From contig NZ_LR732816.1 in NCBI RefSeq assembly GCF_902506205.1, positions 2,740,993 through 2,804,992 on the forward strand: a DNA stretch of 64,000 bases, given 5' to 3'. Position numbers and translations under genes: made by a program. Position 1 is the stretch's first letter. Each line of letters opens with the position of its first letter. Below the pieces are notes generated by a model. That model did no database searches and was not told the DNA's origin. It saw only the letters and a program-made list of their open reading frames with translations. Origin of the DNA: Brevundimonas sp. G8 (GTDB lineage Bacteria; Pseudomonadota; Alphaproteobacteria; Caulobacterales; Caulobacteraceae). Shown piece by piece: positions 19,587 through 29,424 of the stretch.

Positions 19587-20078
19587 TTGTTCGCTCAAAA
19601 CAAATCTTCCGCAGGCCCCCGTCGCACCGGTTACAACCGTCCTGTCCCGACCCGTCTGCGCATGGGGCTGGTGATGCGGCGTGACATGGCGTTCGGCGAG
19701 CTGGGCGACGTGGAGGGTGCGTTGCGGGCGGAAGGCGTGGGCCTGGCCCCGATCTCGACGGGCGACGCCAGCCTGATCACCGGCGGCGTGACCGTGCTGG
19801 CCACCGCCACGGCCAAGGACATCGTCGAAGGTCGGTTGAAGGGCTTGGTCGTTCCGGGCGGTTCGACGGATGAGGCGTCGCTGGCGGCGATCAAGTCGCT
19901 GTTGGACCTGGCGCGCACCAACGGCCTGACGGTCATCGCCTTCGCCGACGGTGTGGCCCTGGCGGCCGAAAGCTTCGGCGTGTCGGCCGAGGCCGATGGC
20001 GCAGTGTTCAAGGACGGCGCCGTGACGCTGCTGGGCGACAACGGCGCACTGTCCAAGATCGTCGGCGCGATCGCCTGA
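19587..20078 (+). CDS. DJ-1/PfpI-like protein lacking the nucleophilic Cys
   Basis: A 163-residue protein beginning at TTG 19587 with AAGGAG 6 bp upstream. The fold signature L-K-G-L-V-V-P-G-G of the DJ-1/PfpI (class I glutamine amidotransferase-like) superfamily is present near residue 90. Where these enzymes carry the nucleophile elbow A-x-C-H-G, this one reads A-F-A-D-G-V-A-L-A, so the reactive Cys is absent. Its length is slightly below the usual 180-190. It is probably a non-enzymatic binding protein, or could be divergent; moderate certainty of family. Confidence 0.72.
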   Translation: MFAQNKSSAGPRRTGYNRPVPTRLRMGLVMRRDMAFGELGDVEGALRAEGVGLAPISTGDASLITGGVTVLATATAKDIVEGRLKGLVVPGGSTDEASLAAIKSLLDLARTNGLTVIAFADGVALAAESFGVSAEADGAVFKDGAVTLLGDNGALSKIVGAIA

Positions 20079-20780
20079 TCAGACGGCGCGGAACAGCAGG
20101 ATGAGGTTGTTCGCCGGCATCTGAACCCGCAACGTGGCCGCAAGGCCATGCGAGCGGGCCAGGGCTTCGACCGCCTCGCGGTCGCGCAGACCCCATTCAG
20201 TGTTTCGCGCCTTCAGACTGTCGTCGAAGGCGGCGTTTGAAGCCGCCAGCGCAACGCCGGCCTCGCGATAGGGGCCGTAGAGCGCCAGCAGACCGCCGGG
20301 GCGTCGCAGCACGCGACCGGCTAAATCCATCAGCCCCTCGGTCGCCGACCAGGGGCTGATGTGCGTCATGTTCGCACAATAGAGGGCGTCGAAAGGTCCT
20401 TTTGGCCATGTCGCCGGATTGGCGGCATCGAGCGCCAGCGGCGGGTTCAGGTTCGCCAGCGCGAGTTGGCGCGTCCAGGCGGCGATGCTGTCTCGCGCCT
20501 GTTCGCTGGGATCGCTGGGCGTCCAGTTCAGGCCGGGCAGTGCAGCGGCGAAGGCGGTGGCGTGTTCGCCCGATCCCGAGGCGATCTCAAGCACGCGTCC
20601 GCGCGCCGGCAGGTGGGCGCGCAGGACCTGCAGAATCGCCTCCGCGTTGCGACGCGCAGCGGGCGAACTGAGAGCGCCGTCAGGTAGGGCGGAGAGGGAA
20701 TCCAAGGTTTGCACACGTCCTTTTAGCATCGAAGCGGCCGACTGGGCCTGCGATCTTTTGCCTGGGACACCGGTGGACAT
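20079..20780 (-). CDS. DUF938-family SAM-dependent methyltransferase
   Basis: A 233-residue class I methyltransferase-like protein. The SAM-binding motif V-L-E-I-A-S-G-S-G-E-H is followed by W-T-P-S-D-P, and Y-C-A-N-M-T-H-I-S-P-W is diagnostic for DUF938. The substrate is unknown. The start is uncertain: ATG 20780 is used here, but ATG 20729 would also give the full domain. The open frame extends further towards pckG, which is divergent, leaving about 130 bp for both promoters. Confidence 0.8.
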   Translation of the reverse strand: MSTGVPGKRSQAQSAASMLKGRVQTLDSLSALPDGALSSPAARRNAEAILQVLRAHLPARGRVLEIASGSGEHATAFAAALPGLNWTPSDPSEQARDSIAAWTRQLALANLNPPLALDAANPATWPKGPFDALYCANMTHISPWSATEGLMDLAGRVLRRPGGLLALYGPYREAGVALAASNAAFDDSLKARNTEWGLRDREAVEALARSHGLAATLRVQMPANNLILLFRAV

Positions 20781-20909
20781 CGGCGCTTTCTTGCACGGTT
20801 TGACGTGGCGGAAAGACCGGAGCATCTCGCCTGTAACAGTGCGTGATCGTCGCGTGCTGAAGGTCACGACGGCGTCAGATCGTCGGGCCTGTTCGCTCAG
20901 GAGACGCCC

Positions 20910-22757
20910 TTGCCCATTTCCACCACGCCCGGACTCCATCCGGCGCCGACCACCCATGCCGGCCTCGTCGCCTGGGTCGAGCAGATCGCCGCCCTGACCA
21001 AACCCGCCCGCGTCCACTGGTGCGACGGGTCGCAAGAGGAGAAGGCGGCCATAACCGCCGACCTGCTGACCAAGGGCACGCTGAGGGCGCTGGATCAGGA
21101 CAAGCGGCCGGGCTGTTATTACGCCGCGTCCGATCCCCGCGACGTAGCGCGGGTTGAGAGCCGGACGTTCATCTGTTCGGACGACGAGGCCGACGCCGGG
21201 CCCACCAACAACTGGGCCGATCCGATCGAGATGCGCGCGCGTCTAGACGGTCTGTTCGATGGCTGCATGGCGGGGCGGACGATGTATGTCGTGCCCTTCT
21301 GCATGGGGCCGCTGGGATCGGCCATCAGCGCCCTGGGCGTCGAGATCACCGACAGCGGCTATGTCGCCCTGTCGATGGGCGTGATGACCCGCATGGGCAA
21401 GCCGGCGCTGGACCAGTTGGGCGACGGCGGCGTCTTCGTGCCCGCCGTCCATACGCTGGGCGCGCCGTTGGCCCAGGGGCAGGCCGACGTGCCCTGGCCC
21501 TGCAACGACGACAAGTGGATCGTGCATTTCCCGGAGACGCGGGAGATCTGGTCCTATGGCTCGGGCTATGGCGGCAACGCCCTGCTGGGCAAGAAATGCT
21601 ACGCCCTGCGCATCGCCTCGATCATGGCCCGCGACGAGGGGTGGCTGGCCGAGCATATGCTGATCCTGAAGCTGACCGATCCGAAGGGACGCGCGAAATA
21701 TGTCGCCGCCGCCTTCCCGAGCGCGTGCGGCAAGACGAACCTGGCCATGCTGCAATCCAGCCTGCCGGGCTGGAAGGCCGAGACCATCGGCGACGACATC
21801 GCCTGGATGCGGTTCGGCGACGACGGACGGCTGTATGCCGTGAACCCCGAGGCCGGCTTCTTCGGCGTCGCGCCCGGCACCAGCCGCAACACCAACCACA
21901 ATGCGCTGGAGACCCTGGCGACCAACACCATCTTCACCAACACCGCCCTGACGGCGGATGGCGACGTGTGGTGGGAGGGGCTGACGAAACAGGCGCCGGA
22001 AGGCCTGACGAACTGGAAGGGCCAGCCGCACGATCCGGCGTCCGGCGAACCGGCGGCGCATCCCAACGCCCGCTTCGCCGCACCCGCCAGCCAATGCCCC
22101 GCCATCGCGCCGGAATGGGAAGACCCCAGGGGCGTGCCGATCGACGCCATACTGTTCGGCGGTCGTCGCGCCAGCGCGGTGCCTCTGGTGACCGAGGCGT
22201 TCGATTGGGAACACGGCGTCTTCATGGGTTCGACCGTGGCGTCCGAAGGCACGGCGGCGGCGGAGAACAAGGTGGGGGAGCTGCGCCGCGATCCCTTCGC
22301 CATGCTGCCCTTCTGCGGCTACAACATGGGCGATTATTTCGCGCATTGGCTGAAGATGGGGCAGGGGCGCGACGCGTCGAAACTGCCGCGCATCTTCTTC
22401 GTCAACTGGTTCAGGAAGGATCAGGACGGACGGTTCGTCTGGCCCGGATTCGGCGACAATGCGCGCGTGCTGAAGTGGATCAGCGAACGGATCGATGGCG
22501 AGGCCGAGGCGGTGGAGACGGCGGTCGGGCGAGTGCCGTCCGTGGCGGCGCTGGATTTGTCGGGCCTGGACCTGACGACGGCGCAGTTGTCGATCCTGCT
22601 GGATGTGGATGCGGGCGTCTGGGCCGAGGAGGCGGCCTTGATCCCGGACTTCTATCACCAGTTCGGCGACCGTCTGCCGACCGCCCTGTGGGACCAGCAC
22701 GCGGCCCTGGTCGCGCGCCTGAGCGATGCGGGCGCGGCTTCGATGGCGGCGGAATAG
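20910..22757 (+). CDS. pckG: Phosphoenolpyruvate carboxykinase, GTP-dependent
   Basis: Converts oxaloacetate and GTP to PEP, GDP and CO2, the gluconeogenic entry point needed when growth substrates yield pyruvate or TCA acids. The 615-residue length and the P-loop P-S-A-C-G-K-T-N at 270-277 mark the GTP class; the ATP class is about 530 residues with a different P-loop. Other family stretches are P-N-N-W-like T-N-N-W-A-D-P and F-G-V-A-P-G-T-S. Start TTG 20910 has AGGAG upstream. The gene would support growth on the sugar acids degraded by the locus at 40-64 kb. Confidence 0.95.
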   Translation: MPISTTPGLHPAPTTHAGLVAWVEQIAALTKPARVHWCDGSQEEKAAITADLLTKGTLRALDQDKRPGCYYAASDPRDVARVESRTFICSDDEADAGPTNNWADPIEMRARLDGLFDGCMAGRTMYVVPFCMGPLGSAISALGVEITDSGYVALSMGVMTRMGKPALDQLGDGGVFVPAVHTLGAPLAQGQADVPWPCNDDKWIVHFPETREIWSYGSGYGGNALLGKKCYALRIASIMARDEGWLAEHMLILKLTDPKGRAKYVAAAFPSACGKTNLAMLQSSLPGWKAETIGDDIAWMRFGDDGRLYAVNPEAGFFGVAPGTSRNTNHNALETLATNTIFTNTALTADGDVWWEGLTKQAPEGLTNWKGQPHDPASGEPAAHPNARFAAPASQCPAIAPEWEDPRGVPIDAILFGGRRASAVPLVTEAFDWEHGVFMGSTVASEGTAAAENKVGELRRDPFAMLPFCGYNMGDYFAHWLKMGQGRDASKLPRIFFVNWFRKDQDGRFVWPGFGDNARVLKWISERIDGEAEAVETAVGRVPSVAALDLSGLDLTTAQLSILLDVDAGVWAEEAALIPDFYHQFGDRLPTALWDQHAALVARLSDAGAASMAAE

Positions 22758-22808
22758 GCTGAAGCCATCTTGCAATAGGGGCGTCGCGGGTCGATCAGAC
22801 GGCCCGTG

Positions 22809-23819
22809 ATGTCTTGCCCTCCCATCGTGATCGTCGGCGCCGGCGTGCTTGGCCTGTGCACCGCGTTCGAACTGCATCGGCGCGGCCGGGCGGTGGTGGT
22901 GGTCGATCCGGGCGAGGTGAACGCCTCCCTGATCGCGGCGGGGATGATCGCGCCGGCGATGGAATCGGCCATCGACGACGTGGCGCCGGATTACGCCCGG
23001 CTGTTCCGGGCGGGGCGAGACCTGTGGACCGCGTTCGCGGTGGCGGCGGGGATCGTTCTGGCGCACCGGCCGGCCGAATGGCGGGGCGGGGATGTGGACG
23101 GGATGGAAGCGAGGCTGCGCGCGCTGGGCTTCGACGCTAGGCGCGAGGGCGACTGTGTCACGACCGACGAGGATTATCAGGTTGATCCCGCACAGGCGCT
23201 GTCGGCGCTGAGGCAGGCGCTGGGCGACGCTGTTGTCGTGGGGCGGGTGACGGGGATTGCACGCACTGATCACGGCTGGCGAGTCTCTGTCGGCGACCAG
23301 ATGCTGGACGCCGAGGCGGTGGTGCTGGCGACGGGCGTGGGCGAGGTGATCTCGGGCCTGCCTGAGGCCGCGCGGGGTCTGATCGACGCCATCCAGCCGA
23401 TCCGGGGACAGATCGGCGTCGCCGCCCGAGAATTGGTGGATCATGTCGTGCGCGGGCCGGGTGCCTATGTCACGCCGATGGCGTCGGGTGCGGTGATCGG
23501 GGCGACGATGGAGCCGGGGCGGCTCGACACGGTCCCGGATGCGGAGACGTCCGAACGCCTGACCCAGGCGGTGTGGCGCGTGCTGGATCGGTCGCCGGAG
23601 CCTCTAAACATCGAATGGCGCGCGGGCGTGCGCGGCGCGACGGCGGACGGTCTGCCGCTGGCGGGCGCCGTGCCGGGCGGGCAGCGTCTGTTCATGGCCT
23701 TGGCGCCGCGTCGCAACGGCTGGCTGCTGGGGCCGCTGGTCGGGGCGGTCGTCGCCGATGAGATCGAGGGGCGGGCGGCATCGCCGCACGCCCACGCCCT
23801 CGACCCCGGTCGGTTTTAG
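22809..23819 (+). CDS. FAD-dependent D-amino-acid oxidase-family protein (ThiO-like)
   Basis: A 336-residue flavoprotein of the DAO superfamily: the FAD dinucleotide motif I-V-G-A-G-V-L-G-L is near residue 9, and a C-terminal [10 protein letters not shown] segment follows. Size suits glycine oxidase/ThiO, but no thiamine genes are adjacent, so the substrate is open. ATG 22809 was preferred to the GTG three bases earlier. The stop overlaps the convergent TonB-like gene by 4 bp. Confidence 0.82.
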   Translation: MSCPPIVIVGAGVLGLCTAFELHRRGRAVVVVDPGEVNASLIAAGMIAPAMESAIDDVAPDYARLFRAGRDLWTAFAVAAGIVLAHRPAEWRGGDVDGMEARLRALGFDARREGDCVTTDEDYQVDPAQALSALRQALGDAVVVGRVTGIARTDHGWRVSVGDQMLDAEAVVLATGVGEVISGLPEAARGLIDAIQPIRGQIGVAARELVDHVVRGPGAYVTPMASGAVIGATMEPGRLDTVPDAETSERLTQAVWRVLDRSPEPLNIEWRAGVRGATADGLPLAGAVPGGQRLFMALAPRRNGWLLGPLVGAVVADEIEGRAASPHAHALDPGRF

Positions 23820-24550
23820 CCCTCCATCGCGAAGCGGACGGTGAAGTTGACCGTGGCGCCGTCGACGGGGCGGCCGTCCACGGTGCGCGGGTTCATGCGG
23901 AAGGCGCGCGTCAGACCCTGGGCGGCGCGGCCGAAGCCTTGGCCGCTGGGGGTCTCGCCCACGACGCGGCAGCCGGTCAGACCGCCGTTCACGCCCACGA
24001 TGCAGCTGAGGCTGGCGGAACCCGGCGTGCCGTTTTCCGCCGCGCGGGTGGGATAGGCGCGCGCCATCTGCGCCTGCGACGGGCGGCTGGCCCAGGTCGG
24101 ATTGTTGATCACCGAGGGCGGACGCGGCGGGGTCTCGACCGTGGCCGTACCGCCTTCGACGCCGGTGGGCGCCGTGCTGACGATGACCTGTCCGGGCGGC
24201 GCCGTATGGGTCGGATTTTCCGGCGGGGTCAGCGCGATTGTCGGCACATCGATCGGCACCGTCAGCGCCGGTTTGTGGATCGGCGTCGGCGGGGCGGCCG
24301 TGACCGTGGGCGGAAGCGGCTTGGGCTTGGGTGGAGTCTGGAAGAAGACATCGATCGGCTTGTCGGGCTCGGCCGGTTGCGTCATCCCGCTCAGCTCGAA
24401 CCGCTGGTTATACAGCACCACCCCGGCCGCGACGTGGAGGACGACCGAGACGCCGATGGCGCCCAGCATCCAGCGCGGGATGGGTTTCTTGCGTTCCCCG
24501 AAGTCGATGGGGCTGATCAAGCCGGGTCCACCGGCGGCACGGATCATCAT
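23816..24550 (-). CDS. TonB-family energy transducer
   Basis: A 244-residue inner-membrane protein with one N-terminal transmembrane segment (about 27-47), a long Pro-rich periplasmic linker (K-P-K-P-L-P-P and similar) and a C-terminal TonB domain (Y-P-T-R-A-A-E..., [15 protein letters not shown]). It couples proton-motive force to TonB-dependent receptors such as the one at 48-51 kb, though that pairing is an inference. No exbBD genes are adjacent. GGGAG precedes the ATG. It is divergent from the lytic transglycosylase gene. Confidence 0.9.
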   Translation of the reverse strand: MMIRAAGGPGLISPIDFGERKKPIPRWMLGAIGVSVVLHVAAGVVLYNQRFELSGMTQPAEPDKPIDVFFQTPPKPKPLPPTVTAAPPTPIHKPALTVPIDVPTIALTPPENPTHTAPPGQVIVSTAPTGVEGGTATVETPPRPPSVINNPTWASRPSQAQMARAYPTRAAENGTPGSASLSCIVGVNGGLTGCRVVGETPSGQGFGRAAQGLTRAFRMNPRTVDGRPVDGATVNFTVRFAMEG

Positions 24551-24679
24551 AACTTCACTCCCTCGTTCACCACCCCCGCGGCGCCCGTAAGGTGAAGTTG
24601 AGCGCGCAGGTTGTGGCGGCTTTGCGGCAAAGGTTTCGGGGTTCGACCAATGTCGATCCGTTAACGGCGGCGTTAAGAA

Positions 24680-24695
24680 TTAAGGGTTGGTTAAC
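24680..24695. promoter_or_regulatory. Perfect CtrA-type box
   Basis: TTAA (24680-24683), seven bases, TTAAC (24691-24695) matches the CtrA consensus TTAA-N7-TTAAC exactly. Further TTAA half-sites lie at 24661 and 24673. The box ends 22 bp before the likely ATG of the transglycosylase gene, which is a promoter position. It could also influence the divergent TonB-like gene. Confidence 0.7.
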
Positions 24696-24717
24696 TACGT
24701 TCGCCGACCATCCGCAC

Positions 24718-25515
24718 ATGGGCATCGGAGCGATTCCATCGGCAGGCGGGGTAGAGGCGGCCATTCGGCGCGCGTCGAACGCCGTGGGCGTGGACTACGA
24801 CTTCCTAATCAAGACGGCGCGTCGCGAAAGCGCCATGAACCCGTCCGCCAAGGCGCCGACCTCGTCGGCGGCCGGTCTGTTCCAATTCATCGAGCAGACC
24901 TGGCTCGGCACCGTCAAGCAACACGGCGCCCAGCACGGCTATGGCCAGTATGCCGACCTGATCCAAAGGGGCAGCGACGGTCGCTGGCGGGTGGACGGTT
25001 CGGCGCGCAACGTGGTGCTGGACCTGAGGTTCGACCCCCAAGCCGCCTCGACCATGGCGGCCGAACTGACGGCGTCCAACGCGGCCTATCTGCGGGGGCG
25101 CACCGGCAAGGAGCCGGGGGCCGGCGATCTGTATGCCGCCCACTTCCTGGGGCCTGCAGGAGCGGCGGGCCTGATGCAGGCCATGGATCGCAATCCGGGG
25201 GCCAGCGCCGTGGCCTTGTTCCCTGACGCCGCTCGGGCCAACCGCAGCATCTTCTATCGCAGCGGCCGCGCCGCCACCGTCGCCGAGGTTCACGCCAATC
25301 TGCAACGCACGGCAGGCGAGGGCGCGCCGGCGGCTGGCACGGGCGAAACCAAGTATGCGGTGCCGAATCTGAGCGACAAGGACCAGATGCTGGCGGCGCG
25401 GATGGACCGGTTGAAGCAGGACCAGGGGCTGCTGGCCCTGTTGCTGGGTCAGGACGGATCGTCCAGCAACGGCTTCGGCGGCGCTTTCTCGCCAAATGGC
25501 AAACAATCGACCTAG
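24718..25515 (+). CDS. Lytic transglycosylase (SLT-like) protein
   Basis: A 265-residue protein with a lysozyme-like SLT domain at about 25-150: the catalytic-Glu region T-A-R-R-E-S-A-M-N-P, then S-A-A-G-L-F-Q-F-I-E-Q-T-W. Such enzymes cut peptidoglycan, often for flagellum or envelope assembly. The open frame extends back to 24592, but that part overlaps AT-rich promoter DNA with a CtrA box, so ATG 24718 is chosen; no clear signal peptide or ribosome-binding site is visible. Two DUF2336 genes and an Hpt gene follow nearby. Confidence 0.82.
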   Translation: MGIGAIPSAGGVEAAIRRASNAVGVDYDFLIKTARRESAMNPSAKAPTSSAAGLFQFIEQTWLGTVKQHGAQHGYGQYADLIQRGSDGRWRVDGSARNVVLDLRFDPQAASTMAAELTASNAAYLRGRTGKEPGAGDLYAAHFLGPAGAAGLMQAMDRNPGASAVALFPDAARANRSIFYRSGRAATVAEVHANLQRTAGEGAPAAGTGETKYAVPNLSDKDQMLAARMDRLKQDQGLLALLLGQDGSSSNGFGGAFSPNGKQST

Positions 25516-25648
25516 AGCCTGATCGGTTGAGGGGAAGTCGCTGTGCGACTTCACTGATGCCGTGAATCAGGCTCCAGATAAAAGCGAGAGCCTGATTCAC
25601 GCTTCAGCCGAACCGCGAAGCGGTTTGTCAAAAAAGCGATCAGGCTCT
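25514..25648. repeat. Mosaic of nested palindromes
   Basis: Outer arms AGAGCCTGATCG (25514-25525) and CGATCAGGCTCT (25637-25648) are perfect complements. Inside lie a second perfect pair, CGTGAATCAGGCTC (25561-25574) and GAGCCTGATTCACG (25588-25601), and two hairpins: GAAGTCG-CTGTG-CGACTTC (25534-25552) and AACCGC-GAA-GCGGTT (25611-25625). The repeated GAGCCTGAT core suggests a dispersed intergenic repeat. The left arm overlaps the transglycosylase stop by two bases. Confidence 0.88.
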
Positions 25649-25738
25649 TAATCGTTGCATTGCAACCGATGGTAAACCAGCCGTTAAGCATGGCAGTCTC
25701 ATTCTGGGATCAACGCCCGATTCCATGACGAGCCGTCC

Positions 25739-26878
25739 ATGACCGCCTTCCGCGCACGCCTGACAGAAGTGGACATTCGACGCCTCATCAAGGCGACGGA
25801 CGACGACGAGCGGGCCGAGGCGGCGCACAAGCTGTGCCGCAACATGGAACGCGCCGACCTCGACGAGGACGACCGGACGGCGGCGCAGAAGATCCTGCGC
25901 CTGCTGGCCAATGACGCCGCCGAACTGGTGCGGCGCGCCATGGCCGTCACGCTGAAGGCGTCGGACCTGATCCCCAATGATGTGGCGCGCAAGCTGGCCG
26001 GCGATCTGGACAGCATCGCCCTGCCGATCATCGCCTCGTCTCCGGCCTTCAGCGACGAGGATCTTATCGAGATCGTGCGCGCCGGGTCGGCGGTGCGCCA
26101 GGTCGCGGTGGCGGGACGGTCGCGGGTCTCGCGCGATGTCGCGACCGTGCTGGCTGAGGAAGGCTGCGAACAGGCTGTGCGCACCGTGTCGGCGAACGAC
26201 AACGCCGACCTGTCGGAAGCCGCGCTGGCGGCCGTTGTCGATCGCTTCGCCGAGGCGCCAGAGGTGCTGACGGCTCTGGCCTATCGCCAGGTTCTGCCGC
26301 TGAGCGTGACCGAGCGCCTGATCCAGCTGGCCAGCGACGCGGTGCGCGAGCATCTGATCAGCCGCCACGCCGTCGCACCGGAGACGGCCATCCGTTTGGC
26401 CCAGTATGCGCGCGAGCGCACGACAGTCGATCTGGTCGATCAGGCCGCCGTCAGTGCGGATCTGGCCGCCTTTATGACCCATCTGAATGCGCGTCGCGTC
26501 CTGAACGCTTCGCTGCTGCTGCGTGGATTGGCGCGCGGTCAGATGGCGATGTTCGAACATGGCTTGGCCGAGCTGGCCAATACGCCCCATCACCGGGCCT
26601 GGCTGATGGTGCATGATGCGGGGCCGCTGGGGCTGAAGGCCATCTATGATCGGGCTGGCCTGCCGCCGCGCCTGTTCCAGGCCTTCCGCGCCGGGGTCGA
26701 CACCTGGCGGGCGCTGGCGTCCGAGGGGATCGATACGTCCAGCGCTTATTTCCGCGAGCAGATGCTGGAGCGGTTCCTGACCCAGCGACCGAACGTGCTG
26801 CGCGACGACCTGGCCTATCTGATGGAGCGGCTGGACCAGTCGCCGTCATTGTCCCTAAGCGCCGCAAAGGCCGCCTAA
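25739..26878 (+). CDS. DUF2336 protein
   Basis: A 379-residue, almost entirely alpha-helical, Ala/Leu/Arg-rich protein without signal peptide or membrane segments. Repeated helical units such as A-R-K-L-A-G-D-L-D-S-I-A and V-S-R-D-V-A resemble HEAT-like repeats of DUF2336 (PF10098), an alphaproteobacterial family of unknown function. A partial CtrA-like site (TAAA-N7-TTAA, 25673-25687) and a 13-bp palindrome GTTGCATTGCAAC (25654-25666) precede it. A second DUF2336 gene lies at 28297-29424. Confidence 0.82.
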   Translation: MTAFRARLTEVDIRRLIKATDDDERAEAAHKLCRNMERADLDEDDRTAAQKILRLLANDAAELVRRAMAVTLKASDLIPNDVARKLAGDLDSIALPIIASSPAFSDEDLIEIVRAGSAVRQVAVAGRSRVSRDVATVLAEEGCEQAVRTVSANDNADLSEAALAAVVDRFAEAPEVLTALAYRQVLPLSVTERLIQLASDAVREHLISRHAVAPETAIRLAQYARERTTVDLVDQAAVSADLAAFMTHLNARRVLNASLLLRGLARGQMAMFEHGLAELANTPHHRAWLMVHDAGPLGLKAIYDRAGLPPRLFQAFRAGVDTWRALASEGIDTSSAYFREQMLERFLTQRPNVLRDDLAYLMERLDQSPSLSLSAAKAA

Positions 26879-26881
26879 AAG

Positions 26882-26909
26882 AAAAGGCCCGCCAAACGGC
26901 GGGCCTTTT
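26882..26909. terminator. Bidirectional intrinsic terminator
   Basis: Perfect 12-bp stem AAAAGGCCCGCC / GGCGGGCCTTTT with an AAAC loop. It has a T-run in either orientation and sits between the converging DUF2336 and Hpt genes. Confidence 0.9.
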
Positions 26910-26931
26910 GCATCAGGATTGAGGGGGACGG

Positions 26932-27408
26932 TCAGCCTGCGAGATGGTCGGCGACGCGCGCTTCCAGGGTTTCGGCCAGGGCGCGGCCGGTTGGGTGTTC
27001 GTCCGTCTTGATCTGGTCGCGGACCACGGCGCGAATGGCGTCGATGTGGGCGTCAAGCACAGCGACCGGCGCGGCCATGCGGCGGTCGGCGTCGTCCAGC
27101 ATCTTGCACAGCGAACCGGCGATGCGCGTCACCAGCGGATATTCGTAGGTCGTGCCCAGACCCTTTAGGTCGTGAGCGCGGAAATACAGAGCCTCGGCGG
27201 TGGTCGGGTTATAGCCTTGTTCGCGGATGTCAGCCTGGGCCTTGTCCAGCTTGACGATCTCGTCGTTCAGCCATTGGCCGAACTGGGCCGACATGGCCTT
27301 CAGCGCCTCTTCGGCGCGGGCGATGGCGTCGGCGTTGATGCCGAAACCGCCGCCGACCTTCATGCGCAGGGCGTTGGTCGGGGGGGTGATCTGCGCCGGA
27401 TTGCTCAT
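26932..27408 (-). CDS. Histidine phosphotransfer (Hpt) domain protein
   Basis: A 158-residue protein whose C-terminal half is an Hpt four-helix bundle: A-H-D-L-K-G-L-G with the phospho-accepting H79, followed by the usual P-L-V-T-R-I-A-G-S-L-C-K-M-L helix. It would relay phosphate between response regulators. ATG 27408 is chosen because GGAG lies 6 bp upstream. No kinase or receiver gene is adjacent, so its partners are unknown. Confidence 0.87.
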   Translation of the reverse strand: MSNPAQITPPTNALRMKVGGGFGINADAIARAEEALKAMSAQFGQWLNDEIVKLDKAQADIREQGYNPTTAEALYFRAHDLKGLGTTYEYPLVTRIAGSLCKMLDDADRRMAAPVAVLDAHIDAIRAVVRDQIKTDEHPTGRALAETLEARVADHLAG

Positions 27409-27470
27409 GGCGGGCTCCATAGGACTTTGACGCAAACGTACGGGATTGGGCTTAAGAACCCGTGACCGGA

Positions 27471-28265
27471 TCAGTTGGCGAACTGTTCGGCCATCACGCG
27501 TTCGTCGAACGAGCGTCCGGCGTCGAACAGCATGGTCAAGGTGAGGTCGCGACGTTCGCGCACCTCGACGCGGGCGACGCGCCTGACCTCGAAGTTGTCG
27601 GCGGTGGCGGAGACGGGCCGCTTGTCGGCCTCCAGCACTTCGAACCGCACCTTGGCGCCGTGCGACAACAGGGCGCCGCGCCAGCGCCGGGGCCGGAACG
27701 CGCTGATCGGCGTCAGGGCCAGGATGCGGGCGTCCAGCGGAATGATCGGCCCGTGCGCCGACAGGTTATAGGCGGTCGATCCCGCCGGTGTCGCCACCAG
27801 GCAGCCGTCGCAGGACAGTTCTTCCAGCCGCACGCGGTCATCGACCGTGATCCGCAGCTTTGCGGTCTGGCGCGTCTGACGCAGCAGCGAGACCTCGTTG
27901 ATGGCCAGGCCGGTATGGACCTCGCCGCTCTCGGTCCAGGCGTCCATCTGTAGGGGGTGGATGACAGTGCGTTCGGCCGCGGCGATTCGCTCCAGCAGGC
28001 CCTCTTCCTCATAGTCGTTCATCAGGAAGCCGACCGAGCCGCGGTTCATGCCGTAGACGGGCGTGCGCTGGCGCAGGTTGCCGTGCAGCGTTTCCAGCAT
28101 CTGACCGTCGCCGCCCAAGGCCACGATCACGTCGGCCTCCAGCTCGGACACGGCGCCGTAGCGGGCGATCAGCGCCTTGCGCGCCGCCTGGGCCTCAGGT
28201 CGGTCGCTGGCGACGAAGGCCAGCGAGGGTAAGGCTGGAATGGAGGAGGAACTGGGCTGGGTCAC
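27471..28265 (-). CDS. nadK: NAD kinase
   Basis: Phosphorylates NAD to NADP. The 264-residue length suits the short alphaproteobacterial NadK. The catalytic G-G-D-G is at 51-54, followed by the substrate-binding motif [11 protein letters not shown] and D-G-C-L-V-A-T. The neighbouring Hpt and DUF2336 genes on the same strand (gaps of 62 and 31 bp) suggest a common transcript. Confidence 0.95.
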   Translation of the reverse strand: MTQPSSSSIPALPSLAFVASDRPEAQAARKALIARYGAVSELEADVIVALGGDGQMLETLHGNLRQRTPVYGMNRGSVGFLMNDYEEEGLLERIAAAERTVIHPLQMDAWTESGEVHTGLAINEVSLLRQTRQTAKLRITVDDRVRLEELSCDGCLVATPAGSTAYNLSAHGPIIPLDARILALTPISAFRPRRWRGALLSHGAKVRFEVLEADKRPVSATADNFEVRRVARVEVRERRDLTLTMLFDAGRSFDERVMAEQFAN

Positions 28266-28296
28266 GGCGGGACGTGAGCCGAGCTTGACGGCGAAG

Positions 28297-29424
28297 TCAA
28301 ACGATCGCGGGCTTTTCCACCATCTGGCGGAAGGCGCGAGAGGCCGAATGGGCGTTCATCGGCGTCGCCGTCCAGCCGCCGTCGGCAGGCATTCCGCCCG
28401 ACAGCTTGCGCACCTCGACCAGCAGGGAGGCGAAGACGGCCTTGTCCACGCCCACGGCGATACAGGCCAGATAGAGGGGTTCGGCGGTCGGGGCGCGCAC
28501 GGCGTGATGGACCTGGGCGTCGCTGAAACCGCCCAGGGCCGCGAGCGCTTGTTCGAACAGTTCGAAGCGCTGTTCGCGAAGGGCTCGGACAAGCAGGCCG
28601 GGACGGAGTTGGCCGGCGGCCTGCAACTTTTCCACCAGGCGACGTTCCATGTCGGAGCGTTCGCGGTCTTCGGCCAGCCGACTGGTCGGTGCGGTGCGCC
28701 ATTCCGGGCTGCCCACGGCCTTTGCGGCGGCCTGCTGGACAGCCGCGTTCAGTTGGGCGTCGTCGATGCGGAACCGTTCACCGATCGACTGGCGCAAGGC
28801 CTGGCCGACCCATTGATACAGTTGCTGGGCCAGTTGTTCGTTCAGCCGGGGATGCCGCGTCAGCGGCGCGCGCAGACCGGCGATGCGACGCGAATGCTCC
28901 ACCAGCTTGCGCATGGCGTCCTCGCTGATATCCGCCGAACGGTTCGACGCCAAGGCCGTCATGGTGACGGCCTCGCCTCGGTCGATGATGCTGTCCGCTA
29001 CGGGGCGGGACAGTTGGGGGCGTCGCGCCACCGCGATCTGATGTTCCAGCGTCGCCTCGATCAGCAGGCGGGTCAGGTCGGCGTCCTTCAGCAGGGGGCT
29101 GGAGGTGATGACCGGGCGAGCGATCTCGATCTCGTCCAGCGCCAGCATGTTGATCAGGGCGGGCGGCGCCCAATCGACGCCGGCGATGCGTTCGGACAGG
29201 GCCAGGCGGATGTCCCGCTCGGCCTGGGCCGCCAGGGTCAGGAAGATGTCGCTGAGCAGCGGGCCGACCTCGGCCGGCGGCCGCGTCGCTTCACAAAGGG
29301 ATGTGACCTTCAGCAGCAGGCGCTGGCGATCTTCCGCCGATCGGCTTTGCGCCAGGGTCAGCAGTTGGGAAACGGTCCGGTCGTCCCAGGCGTCGCGGGG
29401 CGGCTCCAATTGAACGACAGACAC
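28297..29424 (-). CDS. Second DUF2336 protein
   Basis: A 375-residue helical protein, distantly like the DUF2336 gene at 25739-26878: [15 protein letters not shown] is the counterpart of L-P-I-I-A-S-S-P-A-F-S-D-E-D-L there, and [13 protein letters not shown] matches V-A-V-A-G-R-S-R-V-S-R-D-V. No membrane segments are present. It is transcribed with nadK and divergent from the aldolase-like gene. Function unknown; the shared repeat units suggest protein-protein interaction. Confidence 0.8.
   Translation of the reverse strand: MSVVQLEPPRDAWDDRTVSQLLTLAQSRSAEDRQRLLLKVTSLCEATRPPAEVGPLLSDIFLTLAAQAERDIRLALSERIAGVDWAPPALINMLALDEIEIARPVITSSPLLKDADLTRLLIEATLEHQIAVARRPQLSRPVADSIIDRGEAVTMTALASNRSADISEDAMRKLVEHSRRIAGLRAPLTRHPRLNEQLAQQLYQWVGQALRQSIGERFRIDDAQLNAAVQQAAAKAVGSPEWRTAPTSRLAEDRERSDMERRLVEKLQAAGQLRPGLLVRALREQRFELFEQALAALGGFSDAQVHHAVRAPTAEPLYLACIAVGVDKAVFASLLVEVRKLSGGMPADGGWTATPMNAHSASRAFRQMVEKPAIV

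Noticed and set aside
21243..23444. Long minus-strand frame of 733 codons opposite pckG and the oxidase
   Set aside because: Composition is Arg/His/Gln-rich with no domain, and the plus-strand genes are unmistakable.
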